58,785 nt of DNA from Luteococcus sp052116585 (GCF_052116585.1 NZ_JBQKKT010000018.1:1-58785), one strand, 5' to 3'; shown: positions 34,715-48,765, numbered from the stretch's first letter. Translations and numbers: made by a program. Notes: a model not told the origin generated them from the letters alone.

Positions 34715-35222
34715 CTCTGCAGTCCCTTTCCTGACAAAGGCCACGAATTGCCGCACTCCCCCAGAGCGCAAGACTCCAATTCGCTACCGACAGGGAATGC
34801 ACCGCGCCACAATGCAGCGTCCCCCGAGGCATTCCGTCGGATGGCTCCATACTTGCCCAAAAACCTTGCGTTGACTACCGCAAATTCAGCCCTTTCTGAC
34901 AAGCATGTTTACTACATAACACGTAGTCAGAACGTTCCTGATGGCAACCTGAAACAACTTCGGAAAATATTTATGCCGCCATAATTAAAACAAGCGGATT
35001 TCATTCAAATTAATTCGACCGACCCACATAGAATCTGGTGAATCAAGGGGTACCAAGAGCGAAAATGACCCCCGCCTCCAGATGGAGGAACGAGGGCCAC
35101 TCGGGCAGCCAGACCCCGGGGGAGGGGAACACGATGACCGCTTCTTGGGAAAGGAGGTCGCAGGTGTGTGGTCCGGCTGCGGAGCCGACACTAGTACAGG
35201 CCAGCCCGCAGAGGAAAACGCC
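34715..35222. other. Long intergenic region with an AT-rich island
   Basis: This 508-base gap separates the LPxTG gene from the sensor kinase, both on the minus strand. The part from about 34860 to 35040 is strikingly AT-rich against its surroundings and includes ACTAC-N7-GTAGT near 34912. It probably holds the LPxTG promoter or binding sites, or is recently acquired. The part from 35050 to 35222 is GC-rich without a convincing gene. Confidence 0.45.
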
Positions 35223-36644
35223 TCAGACCGACACTTCGGCGCGCGCAGGAATCACCGGGGATGCCTTGCGTGCAAGGGGAAGCGTCATCTCGAAGCAGGC
35301 TCCGACGCGGCGCGGGCGGCCGTCTTCGTCCAGCGGGACGCTGTCCTCGATGCCGTCGCGATAGACCACGTCGCCACCATGCGCCCGGGCGTAACCACGA
35401 GCAATGGGAAGGCCGAGACCGGAGCCCTTGGTCGTTGTCGCCGTCGACGACAGACGCACCAGTCGGTCGAAGACGCGCTCCTGGTCTGCAGGCTCGATGC
35501 CCTGACCCGAGTCGATCACTCGCACCACCGCCATCTCCACGCCGCCCTGACCAGGACGCGTGGACAGGTCGATGACCACCCAGCCCTCCGGTGCAGCCGC
35601 GCGACCAGCATTGTCCACCAGATTGCGCAGCACGCTGGTGATGCCCTGGCGGTCGGCATTGACCAACAGATTGTTGCCCCGCACGATCATCTCGATGCGG
35701 GGATGCACGAGCTGCATGCGTCGTTGTTCGGCCAGGGCGAGGTCGCCCAGATCCAGCAGTTCGAGTCGAAGGGTTGGGCCGGCGTCCACGCGAGCGGCCT
35801 CCAGCAGACTGTTCACCAGATGGCCACCCCGGCTCGCCTCACGCCCCAACAGGAAGGCGAGCTGCTCACGTTCCTCGGTGGCGTCGGCCGGCAGCTGGAT
35901 CAGGGACTCGGCAGCGGCCTGGATGCCGGCCATCGGAGTCTTGAGCTCGTGGGCGGCATCGGAGAGGAAGCCCTGCATCTGTTCCGCCGAGGCACGAGCC
36001 TGGGCCTCGGCGAGGCGCGCTCGGATCTCTGCTCCCTCAAGTTCATCGAGCATCTCGTCGATGGCGGCCGCAGTCCTGCCCACCTCGGTGGTCTCATGGG
36101 TGGCGCCCATGCGAATGCCGCGCTCACCCTCGGTGATCCGGTTGGCACGGTCCACCATCACCTCGAGCGGCTTGAGGGCGACGTCGGTGATCACCACCGT
36201 CAGCAGACTGGCACCGACGATCCCCAGCAGACCCACCAGGAGCAGCGATCCATCCAGGGAACGACGGGCATTGATGACGGGATCGATCGACTCCCAGACG
36301 GTGACCTCCGCCCCCTTGAGTTCACCGCTCGACTCGAGGACGTCCGATCGGGACCGTGACCGTTCCGGCGGTCGGGCATCACCCACGATGCGGTCATCGG
36401 CCAACTTCACCGAGACGTGCATGGAGCCGCGGCGCACCTGCTGGACCAGCTCCTCCGCCGAGGCCTGCTGTCGAGCCAGCGTCTGGGCATGCTCCGACCC
36501 CTGGTTGAGTCGCGTTTCCATGTCGTTGATCTGACGATTCATGAACACGGCGTCGGTGACGATACCGACACCGAGCATGGTGAGCGCCAGAACCACGAAC
36601 ATGGCCGCCAGCACTCGTGCCCGGATCGACCGGCGACCGATCAC
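35223..36644 (-). CDS. Sensor histidine kinase (HisKA, partner of OmpR-type regulator)
   Basis: A 473-residue membrane kinase. Helices at ~9-30 and ~133-153 bracket a ~100-residue outside sensor domain. A HAMP follows (VALKPLEVMVDRANRITEG), then the phosphoacceptor His232 in FLSDAAHELKTPMAG, and the ATPase boxes N (LRNLVDNAGRAA), G1 (VIDSGQGIEP) and G2 (GSGLGLPIARGYARAHGG). It would phosphorylate the adjacent response regulator. The GTG start overlaps the regulator stop by four bases (GTGA), so the two are translationally coupled. The signal is unknown. Confidence 0.92.
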   Translation of the reverse strand: MIGRRSIRARVLAAMFVVLALTMLGVGIVTDAVFMNRQINDMETRLNQGSEHAQTLARQQASAEELVQQVRRGSMHVSVKLADDRIVGDARPPERSRSRSDVLESSGELKGAEVTVWESIDPVINARRSLDGSLLLVGLLGIVGASLLTVVITDVALKPLEVMVDRANRITEGERGIRMGATHETTEVGRTAAAIDEMLDELEGAEIRARLAEAQARASAEQMQGFLSDAAHELKTPMAGIQAAAESLIQLPADATEEREQLAFLLGREASRGGHLVNSLLEAARVDAGPTLRLELLDLGDLALAEQRRMQLVHPRIEMIVRGNNLLVNADRQGITSVLRNLVDNAGRAAAPEGWVVIDLSTRPGQGGVEMAVVRVIDSGQGIEPADQERVFDRLVRLSSTATTTKGSGLGLPIARGYARAHGGDVVYRDGIEDSVPLDEDGRPRRVGACFEMTLPLARKASPVIPARAEVSV

Positions 36645-37306
36645 GTAGTACCCAACCGGTACCCTCGGCCCCTCACCGTGTGGATGACACGCGGTCCATG
36701 GGCCTCGAGACGACGCCTGAGGCTGGAGATGTGGACTTCGACGATGTTCTCGTCGTAGCCGTCATATCCCCAGACGGCAGTCAACAACTGGGTCTTGGAC
36801 ACCACGCGCTCAGGGTGCTTCGCCAGCTGACTCAACAGTCGTCGCTCGGTTTCGGTCAGGTCGATCGTGGTCCCGTTGCGACTGACGATGGCCGCGTCAT
36901 CGGCGATGGTCAGATCACCGATGGTGACACTGCTGCCCATCGCCCCAGTACGGCGCAGGATGGCCTCGACACGGGCCATCAACTCCACCATGGCGAAAGG
37001 CTTTGCCAGATAGTCATCCGCGCCCTGGCTCAGGCCGCGGATCCTGTCTGTCATCTCGTCACGCGCGGTCAGCATCAGAACTCCTGCACGTGAGAGCTTG
37101 CGCACCACGCCCAACAGTTCGAATCCGTCCCGCCCCCCGGGAAGCATGACGTCGAGGATGACCAGATCGGGCTGGTTGGAGGTGATCGCACGCTCCAGCT
37201 CAGTTCCGTCCGGCAAGGCCTGTGCCAGGTGTCCCTGCGAGCGCAGGGCCGACACGACCGAGGCCCTGATGACCTCGGAGTCCTCAACAATCAATACCTT
37301 GCTCAC
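36641..37306 (-). CDS. OmpR/PhoB-type response regulator
   Basis: A 221-residue regulator. The receiver domain has acidic pocket residues Glu8/Asp9, phosphorylation site Asp52 in LVILDVMLPGG, a conserved Thr in MLTARD and the Lys of LAKPF. A winged-helix output domain follows (TETERRLLSQLAKHPERVVSKTQLL; VEVHISSLRRRLE; RGRGYRLG). Starts at GTG 37306 (MSKVLIVED) or GTG 37321 are both possible; neither has a strong ribosome-binding site. I prefer the shorter as the family norm. Target genes are unknown; the LPxTG gene downstream is a candidate by proximity. Confidence 0.92.
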   Translation of the reverse strand: MSKVLIVEDSEVIRASVVSALRSQGHLAQALPDGTELERAITSNQPDLVILDVMLPGGRDGFELLGVVRKLSRAGVLMLTARDEMTDRIRGLSQGADDYLAKPFAMVELMARVEAILRRTGAMGSSVTIGDLTIADDAAIVSRNGTTIDLTETERRLLSQLAKHPERVVSKTQLLTAVWGYDGYDENIVEVHISSLRRRLEAHGPRVIHTVRGRGYRLGTT

Positions 37307-37572
37307 GCTGACATTCTGCACGCTTGATCAGCAATGCGCGAGCCTCAAACACCCTTTTGGGCGACGAGTCCAAACATTGCCCGCCCAGTTCCGGGCACGG
37401 CAAACATCAAGCTCGTCGGATTGTCAAGCAACAAAACGATCGGCGCGAGATCTTTTTCACACAAGGGGTGTCCGACGCTCGGTGACCTGCCTGCGGCGCA
37501 AACATCGCTCCCCCGTCCGCTCTCCCCCTTGCGATGGAGGCACCCAGCACCACCGATGAATAGGCTCACGGC

Positions 37573-38892
37573 ATGAACTGGTTGGACCTGCTTGGCGGAG
37601 CTGACGTCTGGGAGCGCGAGTCACCGCCCGTCGGCCGTCAGGACTGGGGGGTGACTGTCGGCGTACTGCTGGTGGTGGTCCTGTGCCTCGAACTCTCGCG
37701 AGCCTTCCTCCCGGTGGAAAACATGCGTCCGCTGTGGGCCCAGTACGCGATGGTGGCCCTCCAGACACTGCCCCTGGTGGCCCGACGCCGTTTTCCGCTG
37801 GCGGTCGCAGTGCTCGGATTCGTCGGCTTCTTCGTCGCCGCCACCTATGTTCCCGAACTCGGCTACCAGTCCGTGACGATGGCGATCACCTTCTTCGCGG
37901 TCTTCTCCGGGACGGCATGGGCCGGTGACCGGCGTCAGGCCGCGCTGGTCCTGGGCGCACTGGTGGGCCTGATGATGCTGTGGGTGGCGTGGGATGTCTC
38001 GCTGGGCAATGCGATCGACAACTTCCGGGAGATGCGGGCCCAAGGGGGTCTGGGGCACGGGATCCTCTCCCCGCTGGTCTCCTGGGTGCTCTACTCGGCC
38101 ATCGTCAACCTGGTCTTCATCCTGGGGGCCATCGCCATGGGCCAGTCCGCCTGGCGCCAGGCGCGCGACCGGGCGCTGCTCGAGCAGGCCGTCCAGACCA
38201 TCGAACGCCAGAGCCAGGAGTTGCAGCACCAAGCCGTGGTGGAGGAGAGACTGCGCATCGCCCGGGAGCTGCACGACGTCGTCGCGCACCACGTCTCCGT
38301 GATGGGGATCCAGGCGGCCGGGGCTCGCAGGCTCCTGCAACGCAATCCCGACGGGGCTGCCGAGGCGCTGGCCAATGTGGAGGAGTCCGCACGCCAGAGC
38401 GTGACGCAGATGCGCGGTCTGCTGGGAGCGCTGCGCGCCGTCGATCCCAGTGCGGGAGGCGATGACGAGGGCGGTCGGGAACCGCAGCCCACCCTCGCCG
38501 AACTCCCCACCCTTGTGGAGTCCTTCTCCCGCGACGGTCTGGCCGTGGACCTCACGATCGTCGAACCACGGCCCGGTTCCCTCGAAGCGCTGCCGCTGCC
38601 ATTGCAGCTCTCGCTCTACCGGACGGTCCAGGAGGCCCTCACCAATGTGGTGCGACACTCCACGGCACGTGAGGCATCCGTCCAGCTCAGGCTGGAGGAG
38701 CGGCACGTCGAGGCAGAGGTCCTGGACGCGGGCCGGCCCCGCACGGGCACCAGCGGCAGCGGGCTCGGGCTGCTGGGCATGCGGGAACGCGTCACCTCAC
38801 ACGGTGGCAGCTCCGAGATCGGGCCCCGCGTCACCGGTGGCTACCGTGTGCGCGTGAGGTTTCCCCTGACGAGCCTCGGCAAGGAGACGTGA
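37573..38892 (+). CDS. NarL-type sensor histidine kinase (HisKA_3)
   Basis: A 439-residue kinase with five to six transmembrane helices between residues 26 and 190, little extracytoplasmic sequence, then a coiled linker. The dimerisation box ERLRIARELHDVVAHHVSVM contains the phosphoacceptor His234. The ATPase end shows EALTNVVRHS and GSGLGLLGMRERV. Kinases of this layout often sense membrane or cell-wall stress. The downstream response regulator starts at the last base of the stop (TGATG). Confidence 0.92.
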   Translation: MNWLDLLGGADVWERESPPVGRQDWGVTVGVLLVVVLCLELSRAFLPVENMRPLWAQYAMVALQTLPLVARRRFPLAVAVLGFVGFFVAATYVPELGYQSVTMAITFFAVFSGTAWAGDRRQAALVLGALVGLMMLWVAWDVSLGNAIDNFREMRAQGGLGHGILSPLVSWVLYSAIVNLVFILGAIAMGQSAWRQARDRALLEQAVQTIERQSQELQHQAVVEERLRIARELHDVVAHHVSVMGIQAAGARRLLQRNPDGAAEALANVEESARQSVTQMRGLLGALRAVDPSAGGDDEGGREPQPTLAELPTLVESFSRDGLAVDLTIVEPRPGSLEALPLPLQLSLYRTVQEALTNVVRHSTAREASVQLRLEERHVEAEVLDAGRPRTGTSGSGLGLLGMRERVTSHGGSSEIGPRVTGGYRVRVRFPLTSLGKET

Positions 38893-39611
38893 TGACCAAG
38901 CCCATTCGGGTGCTGCTGGCGGATGACCAGGCGCTGGTGCGCAGTGGCTTCCAGATGATCCTCTCCGTGGAGGACGACATCGAGGTGGTTGGCACCGCAT
39001 CCAATGGCCAGGAGGCCCTGGACAGGGCGCGGGAGCTGCGGCCGGACATCATCCTGATGGACGTCCAGATGCCCGTGCTCGACGGGATCGCCGCCACCCG
39101 GCTGGTGGTGGCCGAGGACCTGTCCCGTGTGGTGATCCTGACCACTTTCGACCGCGACGACTATCTCTTCGACGGACTCGCCGCCGGGGCCTCCGGTTTC
39201 CTGCTGAAGAACACCGACCCGGAACGACTCGTCGACGCGATCCGCGTGGTCTCCAACGGCCATGCCCTGCTGGCGCCCGACGTGACCACCCGGGTGATCC
39301 GACGGATGACGTCGACGCAGACCGTGGGCACGCAGACCACCAGTCCGCAGGCGACCGCCACACCGCCCGAACGGAACCCCACGCCGCCCCAGCTCCCCCA
39401 TGGGATGGAACTCACCAGCCGCGAGACGGAGGTGCTGCAGCTGGTGGCCGAAGGACTCAGCAACCAGGAGATTGCCGAGAGGCTCTTCGTCGGCGAGGCC
39501 ACGGTCAAGACGCACGTCTCGAATGTCTTGGCCAAGCTCGGAGTCCGAGACCGGGTGCAGGCCGTTGTCTGGGCCCATCGCGCGGGCATCGCGCTCACGG
39601 CCCACGACTGA
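38892..39611 (+). CDS. NarL/LuxR-type response regulator
   Basis: A 239-residue regulator. The receiver domain has Asp11/Asp12 and phosphorylation Asp57 in IILMDVQMPVLDG; Lys in FLLKNTDPE completes the switch. A Pro/Thr-rich linker (TSPQATATPPERNPTPPQ) is longer than usual. The output domain is a LuxR helix-turn-helix: LTSRETEVLQLVAEGLSNQEIAERLFVGEATVKTHVSNVLAKLG. AAGGAG stands five bases before ATG 38892; GTG 38889 is an alternative. It probably controls the ABC-2 transporter genes that follow. Confidence 0.93.
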   Translation: MTKPIRVLLADDQALVRSGFQMILSVEDDIEVVGTASNGQEALDRARELRPDIILMDVQMPVLDGIAATRLVVAEDLSRVVILTTFDRDDYLFDGLAAGASGFLLKNTDPERLVDAIRVVSNGHALLAPDVTTRVIRRMTSTQTVGTQTTSPQATATPPERNPTPPQLPHGMELTSRETEVLQLVAEGLSNQEIAERLFVGEATVKTHVSNVLAKLGVRDRVQAVVWAHRAGIALTAHD

Positions 39612-39632
39612 TCCTCCAGCACCCACAACCCC

Positions 39633-39673
39633 TGTGGAAAACCTTGTGGACATGGGGTCAAGCCTGTGGACAA
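39633..39673. promoter_or_regulatory. Cluster of three DnaA-box-like sites
   Basis: TGTGGAAAA at 39633, TGTGGACAT at 39645 and TGTGGACAA at 39665 are all in the same orientation. The last is the exact reverse complement of the actinobacterial DnaA box TTGTCCACA. They lie just after the response regulator and ahead of the ABC transporter genes. Confidence 0.55.
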
Positions 39674-39700
39674 GGCGCTGCCTGCAGGCGCCGAGCCTGT

Positions 39701-39817
39701 GACTCCGTCGCCCATCCCCCGCGCCGCGCACCAGCGACTCCGTCGCCCATCCCCCGCGCCGCGCACCAGCGACTCCGTCGCCCATCCCCCGCGCCGCGCA
39801 CCAGCGACTCCGTCGCC
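39701..39817. repeat. 35-bp tandem repeat, three full copies plus 12 bases
   Basis: Units starting GACTCCGTCGCCCATCCCCC at 39701, 39736 and 39771, with a partial copy at 39806, are essentially identical. The array lies 80 bases upstream of the ABC ATPase start and is open in several frames, which makes spurious long reading frames across it. Confidence 0.9.
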
Positions 39818-39896
39818 GGGCGGATGTGGCGGCCCCACCCTTTTGGGAGGCTGGAGACACCAGCCGGACGAGCCGACTGGGACACCGGGAGGAAGC

Positions 39897-40778
39897 ATGC
39901 TGGAAGTCCAGAACCTCACCCGTCGCTACGGAGAAAACTTGGCCGCGGATGACGTCTCCTTCACCGTCGGCGACGGTCAGATGATCGGTTTCGTCGGCGG
40001 CAACGGCGCCGGCAAGACCACCACGATGCGCATGGTCATGGGCCTGCTCGCCCCAGACAATGGGCGCGTCCTGTGGAACGGGTCACCCGTCACCTTCGAC
40101 GAGCGCGCCCGCTTCGGCTACATGCCGGAGGAACGCGGCCTCTACCCCAAGCAGCCCATCCTCGACCAGCTGGTCTACCTGGCCAGACTCAAGGGCTTGG
40201 GCGCCAGCCAGGCCCGGTCCGAGGCGATCGAACTGCTGGAGCGTTTCGGGCTCGGCGAGCGCACCAAGGACAAGCTGGAGAAGCTCTCGCTGGGCAACCA
40301 GCAGCGCGTGCAGATCGCCGCCGCGGTGATGGCCAGCCCCACCTGCCTGATCCTCGACGAGCCATTCAGCGGCCTGGACCCGACCGCGATCGACCAGATG
40401 GCCGACCTCCTGCGCGAGCGCGCCTCCCAGGGCATCCCGGTGCTGTTCAGCAGCCACCAGTTGGACCTGATCGACCGGCTCTGTGACGGACTCGTGATCC
40501 TGGCCCGGGGCCGCGTGGTGGCCAGGGGCAGCAAGCAGGAGCTCGAATCCCGCGGCCGGATCCGCCACCGCCTCGTCGCCAGCACGGACACCGGCTGGGT
40601 CCGCGACCTGCCCGGCGTGGTTGCCATCGACGTCGACGGCTCCACCGCGCTGCTGGAACTCAGCGAGCCGGGTACCGAGCGCCTGCTGCTCACCGAGGCC
40701 CTGCAGCGCGGCGAAGTCCTGGAGTTCAGCCGCGTCCGCCCCACCCTGTCCGAGATCTACCGCGAGGTCGCAGCATGA
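39897..40778 (+). CDS. ABC transporter ATPase (NatA/ABC-2 type)
   Basis: A 293-residue ATPase. Walker A GGNGAGKT (34-41), signature LSLGNQQR (130-137), Walker B LILDEP (151-156) and H-loop SSHQLDL are intact. The C-terminal ~70 residues form the DUF4162-type extension found in NatA-like drug or sodium exporters. Start ATG 39897 follows GGGAGGAA; longer in-frame starts through the 35-bp repeat are rejected. It overlaps the permease by four bases (ATGA). With the upstream two-component system it forms an arrangement typical of stress- or antibiotic-induced export. Confidence 0.92.
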   Translation: MLEVQNLTRRYGENLAADDVSFTVGDGQMIGFVGGNGAGKTTTMRMVMGLLAPDNGRVLWNGSPVTFDERARFGYMPEERGLYPKQPILDQLVYLARLKGLGASQARSEAIELLERFGLGERTKDKLEKLSLGNQQRVQIAAAVMASPTCLILDEPFSGLDPTAIDQMADLLRERASQGIPVLFSSHQLDLIDRLCDGLVILARGRVVARGSKQELESRGRIRHRLVASTDTGWVRDLPGVVAIDVDGSTALLELSEPGTERLLLTEALQRGEVLEFSRVRPTLSEIYREVAA

Positions 40779-42034
40779 ACACCCACGACGCGTTCGACGC
40801 CCCTCGACAGACTCGGAGAGCAGCAGAGACCCGAGCGGCCGGAGCCTCGACCTCTGGCGGCAGGGCCCAGCAGCCGTGGATCACGGTGATGACCCGCGAG
40901 ATCATGGTCAAGCTCACGGACCGGTCCTACATCATCGGCACCCTGGTGACTCTGGCGCTGGTGCTGGGCTCCATGGGCGCCGGAGCCTGGTTCGGTGAAC
41001 GCTCAACCCAGTGGGATCTGGCGGTGGTCGGCCACCAGGCCGAATCCTTGGGCACCGCCATGAGCGCCCTGGTGGAAGGACAGGATCCTGACGACGAGCT
41101 GCGCCTGGTCACGGCCAGCAGTACGGCAGCAGCCCAGGACCTGGTGCGCAAGGGCGACGCCGATGCCCTGCTGCAGCAGGTGGACGGCACCTGGCACCTC
41201 ACCTTCAAGGACTCCACCAACACGGGCCTGCTCACCACCGCGCAGCAAGCCGTCAGTGCCCAGGTGATGGCCGAGACGGCACATAAGGCAGGCACGACGC
41301 CGGACAAGCTGATGGCAGCCACCCAGGTGGGAACCGACCTGTTGGAGGGTGACACCACTCGCGCCCAGGCCGGCCAGGTGATGGCGCTGGTCTTCGCGGT
41401 GCTCTTCCTGATGTCCGCACTCACCTACGGCATGCAGATCGCCCAGTCCGTGATCGAGGAGAAGCAGTCGCGCATCGTGGAAATCCTGGTGGCGGCCATC
41501 CCGGTGAGGCACCTGCTGGCCGGCAAGGTACTGGGCAACACGATCATGGCCTTGCTGCAGATGGGACTGCTCGTCGGGACCGGCCTGCTGGGCGCCAGCT
41601 TCATTCCGACCCTGAGGGACTTCCTGCCCTCCATGACCCAGGCCGTCGGCTGGTACCTGGTGCTCTTCCTGGCCAGCTTCCTGGCCCTGGCGTGCATCTG
41701 GGCCGCCGCCGGTGCCATGGGCACCCGCAGCGAAGACCTGCAACACACCAGCTCCCCGATGATCTACCTGCTGATGGGCGTCTACTTCGCGGGATTCATG
41801 GCCACCGGTGCCTGGAAGGTGGCACTCAGCTATGTGCCCATCGTCTCCGGTGTCCTGATGCCGGCCCGCATCGTCGAGGGCAGCGCCCAGTGGTGGGATG
41901 GATTGATCGCCCTGGCCCTGAACCTGCTCTTCGCCGGCATCACCGTCTGGATCGGCGAGCGCATCTACCGCCGGGCGCTGCTCCAGACCCAGGGGCGCCT
42001 CAGCTACCGGGAGGCGCTCAAGCTCAGGGGGTGA
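40775..42034 (+). CDS. ABC-2 type transporter permease (NatB-like)
   Basis: A 419-residue membrane protein. The first ~40 residues are hydrophilic, then TM1 (SYIIGTLVTLALVLGSMGAGAWF), a ~140-residue extracytoplasmic domain, and five to six C-terminal helices including ALVFAVLFLMSALTYGMQIAQSV. VIEEKQSRIVEILVAAIPVRHLLAGKVLGN is the characteristic coupling segment of NatB-like ABC2_membrane_3 proteins. It should form the channel with the ATPase encoded upstream. The exported substrate (Na+, lipid or drug) cannot be told. Confidence 0.9.
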   Translation: MNTHDAFDAPRQTRRAAETRAAGASTSGGRAQQPWITVMTREIMVKLTDRSYIIGTLVTLALVLGSMGAGAWFGERSTQWDLAVVGHQAESLGTAMSALVEGQDPDDELRLVTASSTAAAQDLVRKGDADALLQQVDGTWHLTFKDSTNTGLLTTAQQAVSAQVMAETAHKAGTTPDKLMAATQVGTDLLEGDTTRAQAGQVMALVFAVLFLMSALTYGMQIAQSVIEEKQSRIVEILVAAIPVRHLLAGKVLGNTIMALLQMGLLVGTGLLGASFIPTLRDFLPSMTQAVGWYLVLFLASFLALACIWAAAGAMGTRSEDLQHTSSPMIYLLMGVYFAGFMATGAWKVALSYVPIVSGVLMPARIVEGSAQWWDGLIALALNLLFAGITVWIGERIYRRALLQTQGRLSYREALKLRG

Positions 42035-42048
42035 TTCCCCACCGCATC

Positions 42049-42090
42049 GCCGATGGCCCGAGACCTGCAGTGCGGTCTCGGGCCATCGGC
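42049..42090. terminator. Hairpin between ABC permease and VIT-like gene
   Basis: Perfect 17-base arms (starting GCCGATGGCCCG, ending CGGGCCATCGGC) with an 8-base loop lie between convergent stops at 42034 and 42117. Confidence 0.85.
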
Positions 42091-42116
42091 ATGCAGGACC
42101 GTCATGGAAGCGCGGG

Positions 42117-42836
42117 TCAGGCGAGCGTCGCCCCGAAGAGTCGCCCGATGCCAAAGGTGATGGCCATCGCCAGCAGGCCACCCAGCACGAGCCGGATCAT
42201 GGCTGGCGCCACGGGCGCCTTCCCCAGACGGGCCGAGAGGGCACCGGTCATCATCAGCGCCACCACCACCAGCGTCATCACCACGGGGATGACCAGACCC
42301 TCGGGGGCCAGCAAGACCCCGAGCATCGGCACCAGGCCACCGGTGGTGAAGGCCAGACAGGAGGCCCAGGCGGCTTCGAAGGGACTGCTGGTGGCATCCG
42401 GGTCAATGCCCAGTTCCAGCTGGGCGTGCGCATCGAAGGCGTCGCCGGCATGGATCTCGTCGGCGGCCGTGCGCGCAGTCGCCGAGCTAACACCCAGGCC
42501 CTCGAGCATCGAGACCATCTCGTCGCGCTCCTGCTCAGGAAGCTCCCGGAGCTCGCGGCGTTCCATGGCCAGCATCGACTTCTCGGAATCGCTCTGGGCG
42601 CTGACGGAGACATACTCGCCCACCGCCATGCTCATCGCTCCCGACGAGATCCCGGCCACACCGGCCATCAGCAGGGTGCGCGACGAGGCGGAGGCTCCGG
42701 CGACGCCGATCAGCAGGCCGGCCATGGAGACGATGCCGTCATTGGCGCCCAGCACTGCCGCCCGCAGCCAGTTCAGGCGGTCGCCCACATTTCCCTCTGC
42801 GTGCAGCGTCGCCGTGTCCTTGCCCGATGTCGTCAT
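42117..42836 (-). CDS. VIT1/CCC1-family iron/manganese transporter
   Basis: A 239-residue membrane protein. The N-terminal NWLRAAVLGANDGIVSMAGLLIGVAGA and GISSGAMSMAVGEYVSVSAQSD are the hallmark TM1-TM2 of VIT/CCC1 proteins, with metal-path Asp, Met and Glu residues. A cytosolic helical Glu-rich segment (MERRELRELPEQERDEMVSML) is the metal-binding domain of the plant and bacterial type. Three more helices follow. It probably exports Fe2+ or Mn2+. GGGAGGAA precedes the ATG. Confidence 0.9.
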   Translation of the reverse strand: MTTSGKDTATLHAEGNVGDRLNWLRAAVLGANDGIVSMAGLLIGVAGASASSRTLLMAGVAGISSGAMSMAVGEYVSVSAQSDSEKSMLAMERRELRELPEQERDEMVSMLEGLGVSSATARTAADEIHAGDAFDAHAQLELGIDPDATSSPFEAAWASCLAFTTGGLVPMLGVLLAPEGLVIPVVMTLVVVALMMTGALSARLGKAPVAPAMIRLVLGGLLAMAITFGIGRLFGATLA

Positions 42837-42984
42837 GACACTTCCTCCCTGTTGTGGCATGACCATTCTGGGACGAACAAAACTCCTTGTCATCCAAGGA
42901 AAGGATGGGCTCAGCAAGGTTAGGCATGGCTTGGGGGCGCGGGCCGCGAGCGCCTTCGACGGCATCGTGGCCGAGGAAACAGAA

Positions 42985-43010
42985 AACCCCTTGGTGTACA
43001 CCAAGGGGTT
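42985..43010 (-). terminator. Rho-independent terminator of tRNA-Ile
   Basis: The palindrome with arms AACCCCTTGGTG and CACCAAGGGGTT is followed on the minus strand by a T-rich run, a classic intrinsic terminator directly after the tRNA. Confidence 0.9.
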
Positions 43011-43017
43011 GATTCTG

Positions 43018-43091
43018 TGGGCCTAACTGGACTTGAACCAGTGACCTCTGCCTTATCAGGGCAGCGCTCTAACCGACTGAGCTATAGGCCC
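43018..43091 (-). tRNA. tRNA-Ile (GAT)
   Basis: Read on the minus strand, GGGCCTATAGCTCAGTCGG begins a standard cloverleaf: 7-bp acceptor stem (GGGCCTA with TAGGCCC), D arm, anticodon stem CTGCC/GGCAG around loop CTGATAA giving anticodon GAT, and T arm GGTTCAAGTCC. The CCA end is not encoded. It lies after the gyrA-DUF3566 genes, its usual actinobacterial place; the often adjacent tRNA-Ala is absent. Confidence 0.97.
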
Positions 43092-43156
43092 GCAGCTGCT
43101 CTCGCAACGAAGAGTTACTTTACAGCCCTTCGCGGCTAGAGCACAAATCGGGGTGT

Positions 43157-43775
43157 TCAGTCCTCGGCCAGCGTGACCTCGAGGCCCCCCAGGACCGTCG
43201 CAGCCAGGTTGTAGAGGAAGCTGAACAGCGTCGCCAGGGCAGTGAGCAGCACCACATTGAGCGACGAGATCAGCGCCGCGAAGCCCAACACCTTCGGGGT
43301 GTTGACGTAGTCCTCCAGACGGAAGGCCGTCTCGGAGCCGGGGCTGGCCACCAGGTCCGTCACCGCTGTGTTCACGGCCTCGAAGACGCCGGAGGCGTTG
43401 ATGACGCCCCAGATCACCCAGGTGGAGATGAAGAAGATGATGCCTCCCGCAATGGTGAACAGGAAGGCGGTCTTCATCACGGACCACGGGTCCACGCGGG
43501 ACAGTCGCAGGCGAGCGCGACGGGTCCGACGCGAACCCACCTGGCCGGCACCATCACTGGCCGTGGCCGCAGCCGCCGCAGCAGCAGTCTTGCTGCGCAG
43601 GTCGGTCACCTTGCCGCCCATCGACGACGAGGCGTCGCCCAGTTTCTTGCGGGCCTTGCTCCACGACGACTCGGCGGTGGCGCCTGCCCCAGAGGCTTCA
43701 ACGACGGTCGCGTCGTCATGGGGCGCCTGGGCGGCCTGCGCCGCCTCGGCACCGATCTTGGCGGCCTTGCTCGGG

Positions 43776-43783
<8 letters not shown>
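43157..43783 (-). CDS. DUF3566 membrane protein downstream of gyrA
   Basis: A 208-residue protein. A disordered Ala/Ser-rich N-terminus is followed by RRARLRLSRVDPWSVMKTAFLFTIAGGIIFFISTWVIWGVI, the DUF3566 landmark, and a second helix near the end (VVLLTALATLFSFLYNLAATVLGG). This family almost always follows gyrA in actinobacteria; its function is not established. AGGAGGAATCCG precedes the GTG, which lies inside the end of gyrA (8-base overlap). Confidence 0.88.
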
Positions 43784-46523
<2,740 letters not shown>

Positions 46524-46716
46524 CTGTGTTTTCCCTTGTCAGTTCGTAATTCGTGAAGTTCGTGGTGTGGTGGCCCCGGCCGCTGGCCACCGTGTCTGGA
46601 ATCCGACCCCGAGACCCGTTCGATCCGGAGCGCAGGCCCGAAGCGAGCCTGCGAGCGGTCGGGCCGGTGCGCGCGACGGCGCCGGGGGTTCGAGGGGGTC
46701 GCCCCCCTCGCTCTGT

Positions 46717-48765
<2,049 letters not shown>

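Noticed and set aside
39666..39896. Upstream extension of the ABC ATPase through the 35-bp repeat
   Set aside because: The added residues are repeat-encoded Pro/Ser/Arg sequence; ATG 39897 has a good ribosome-binding site and the family N-terminus.
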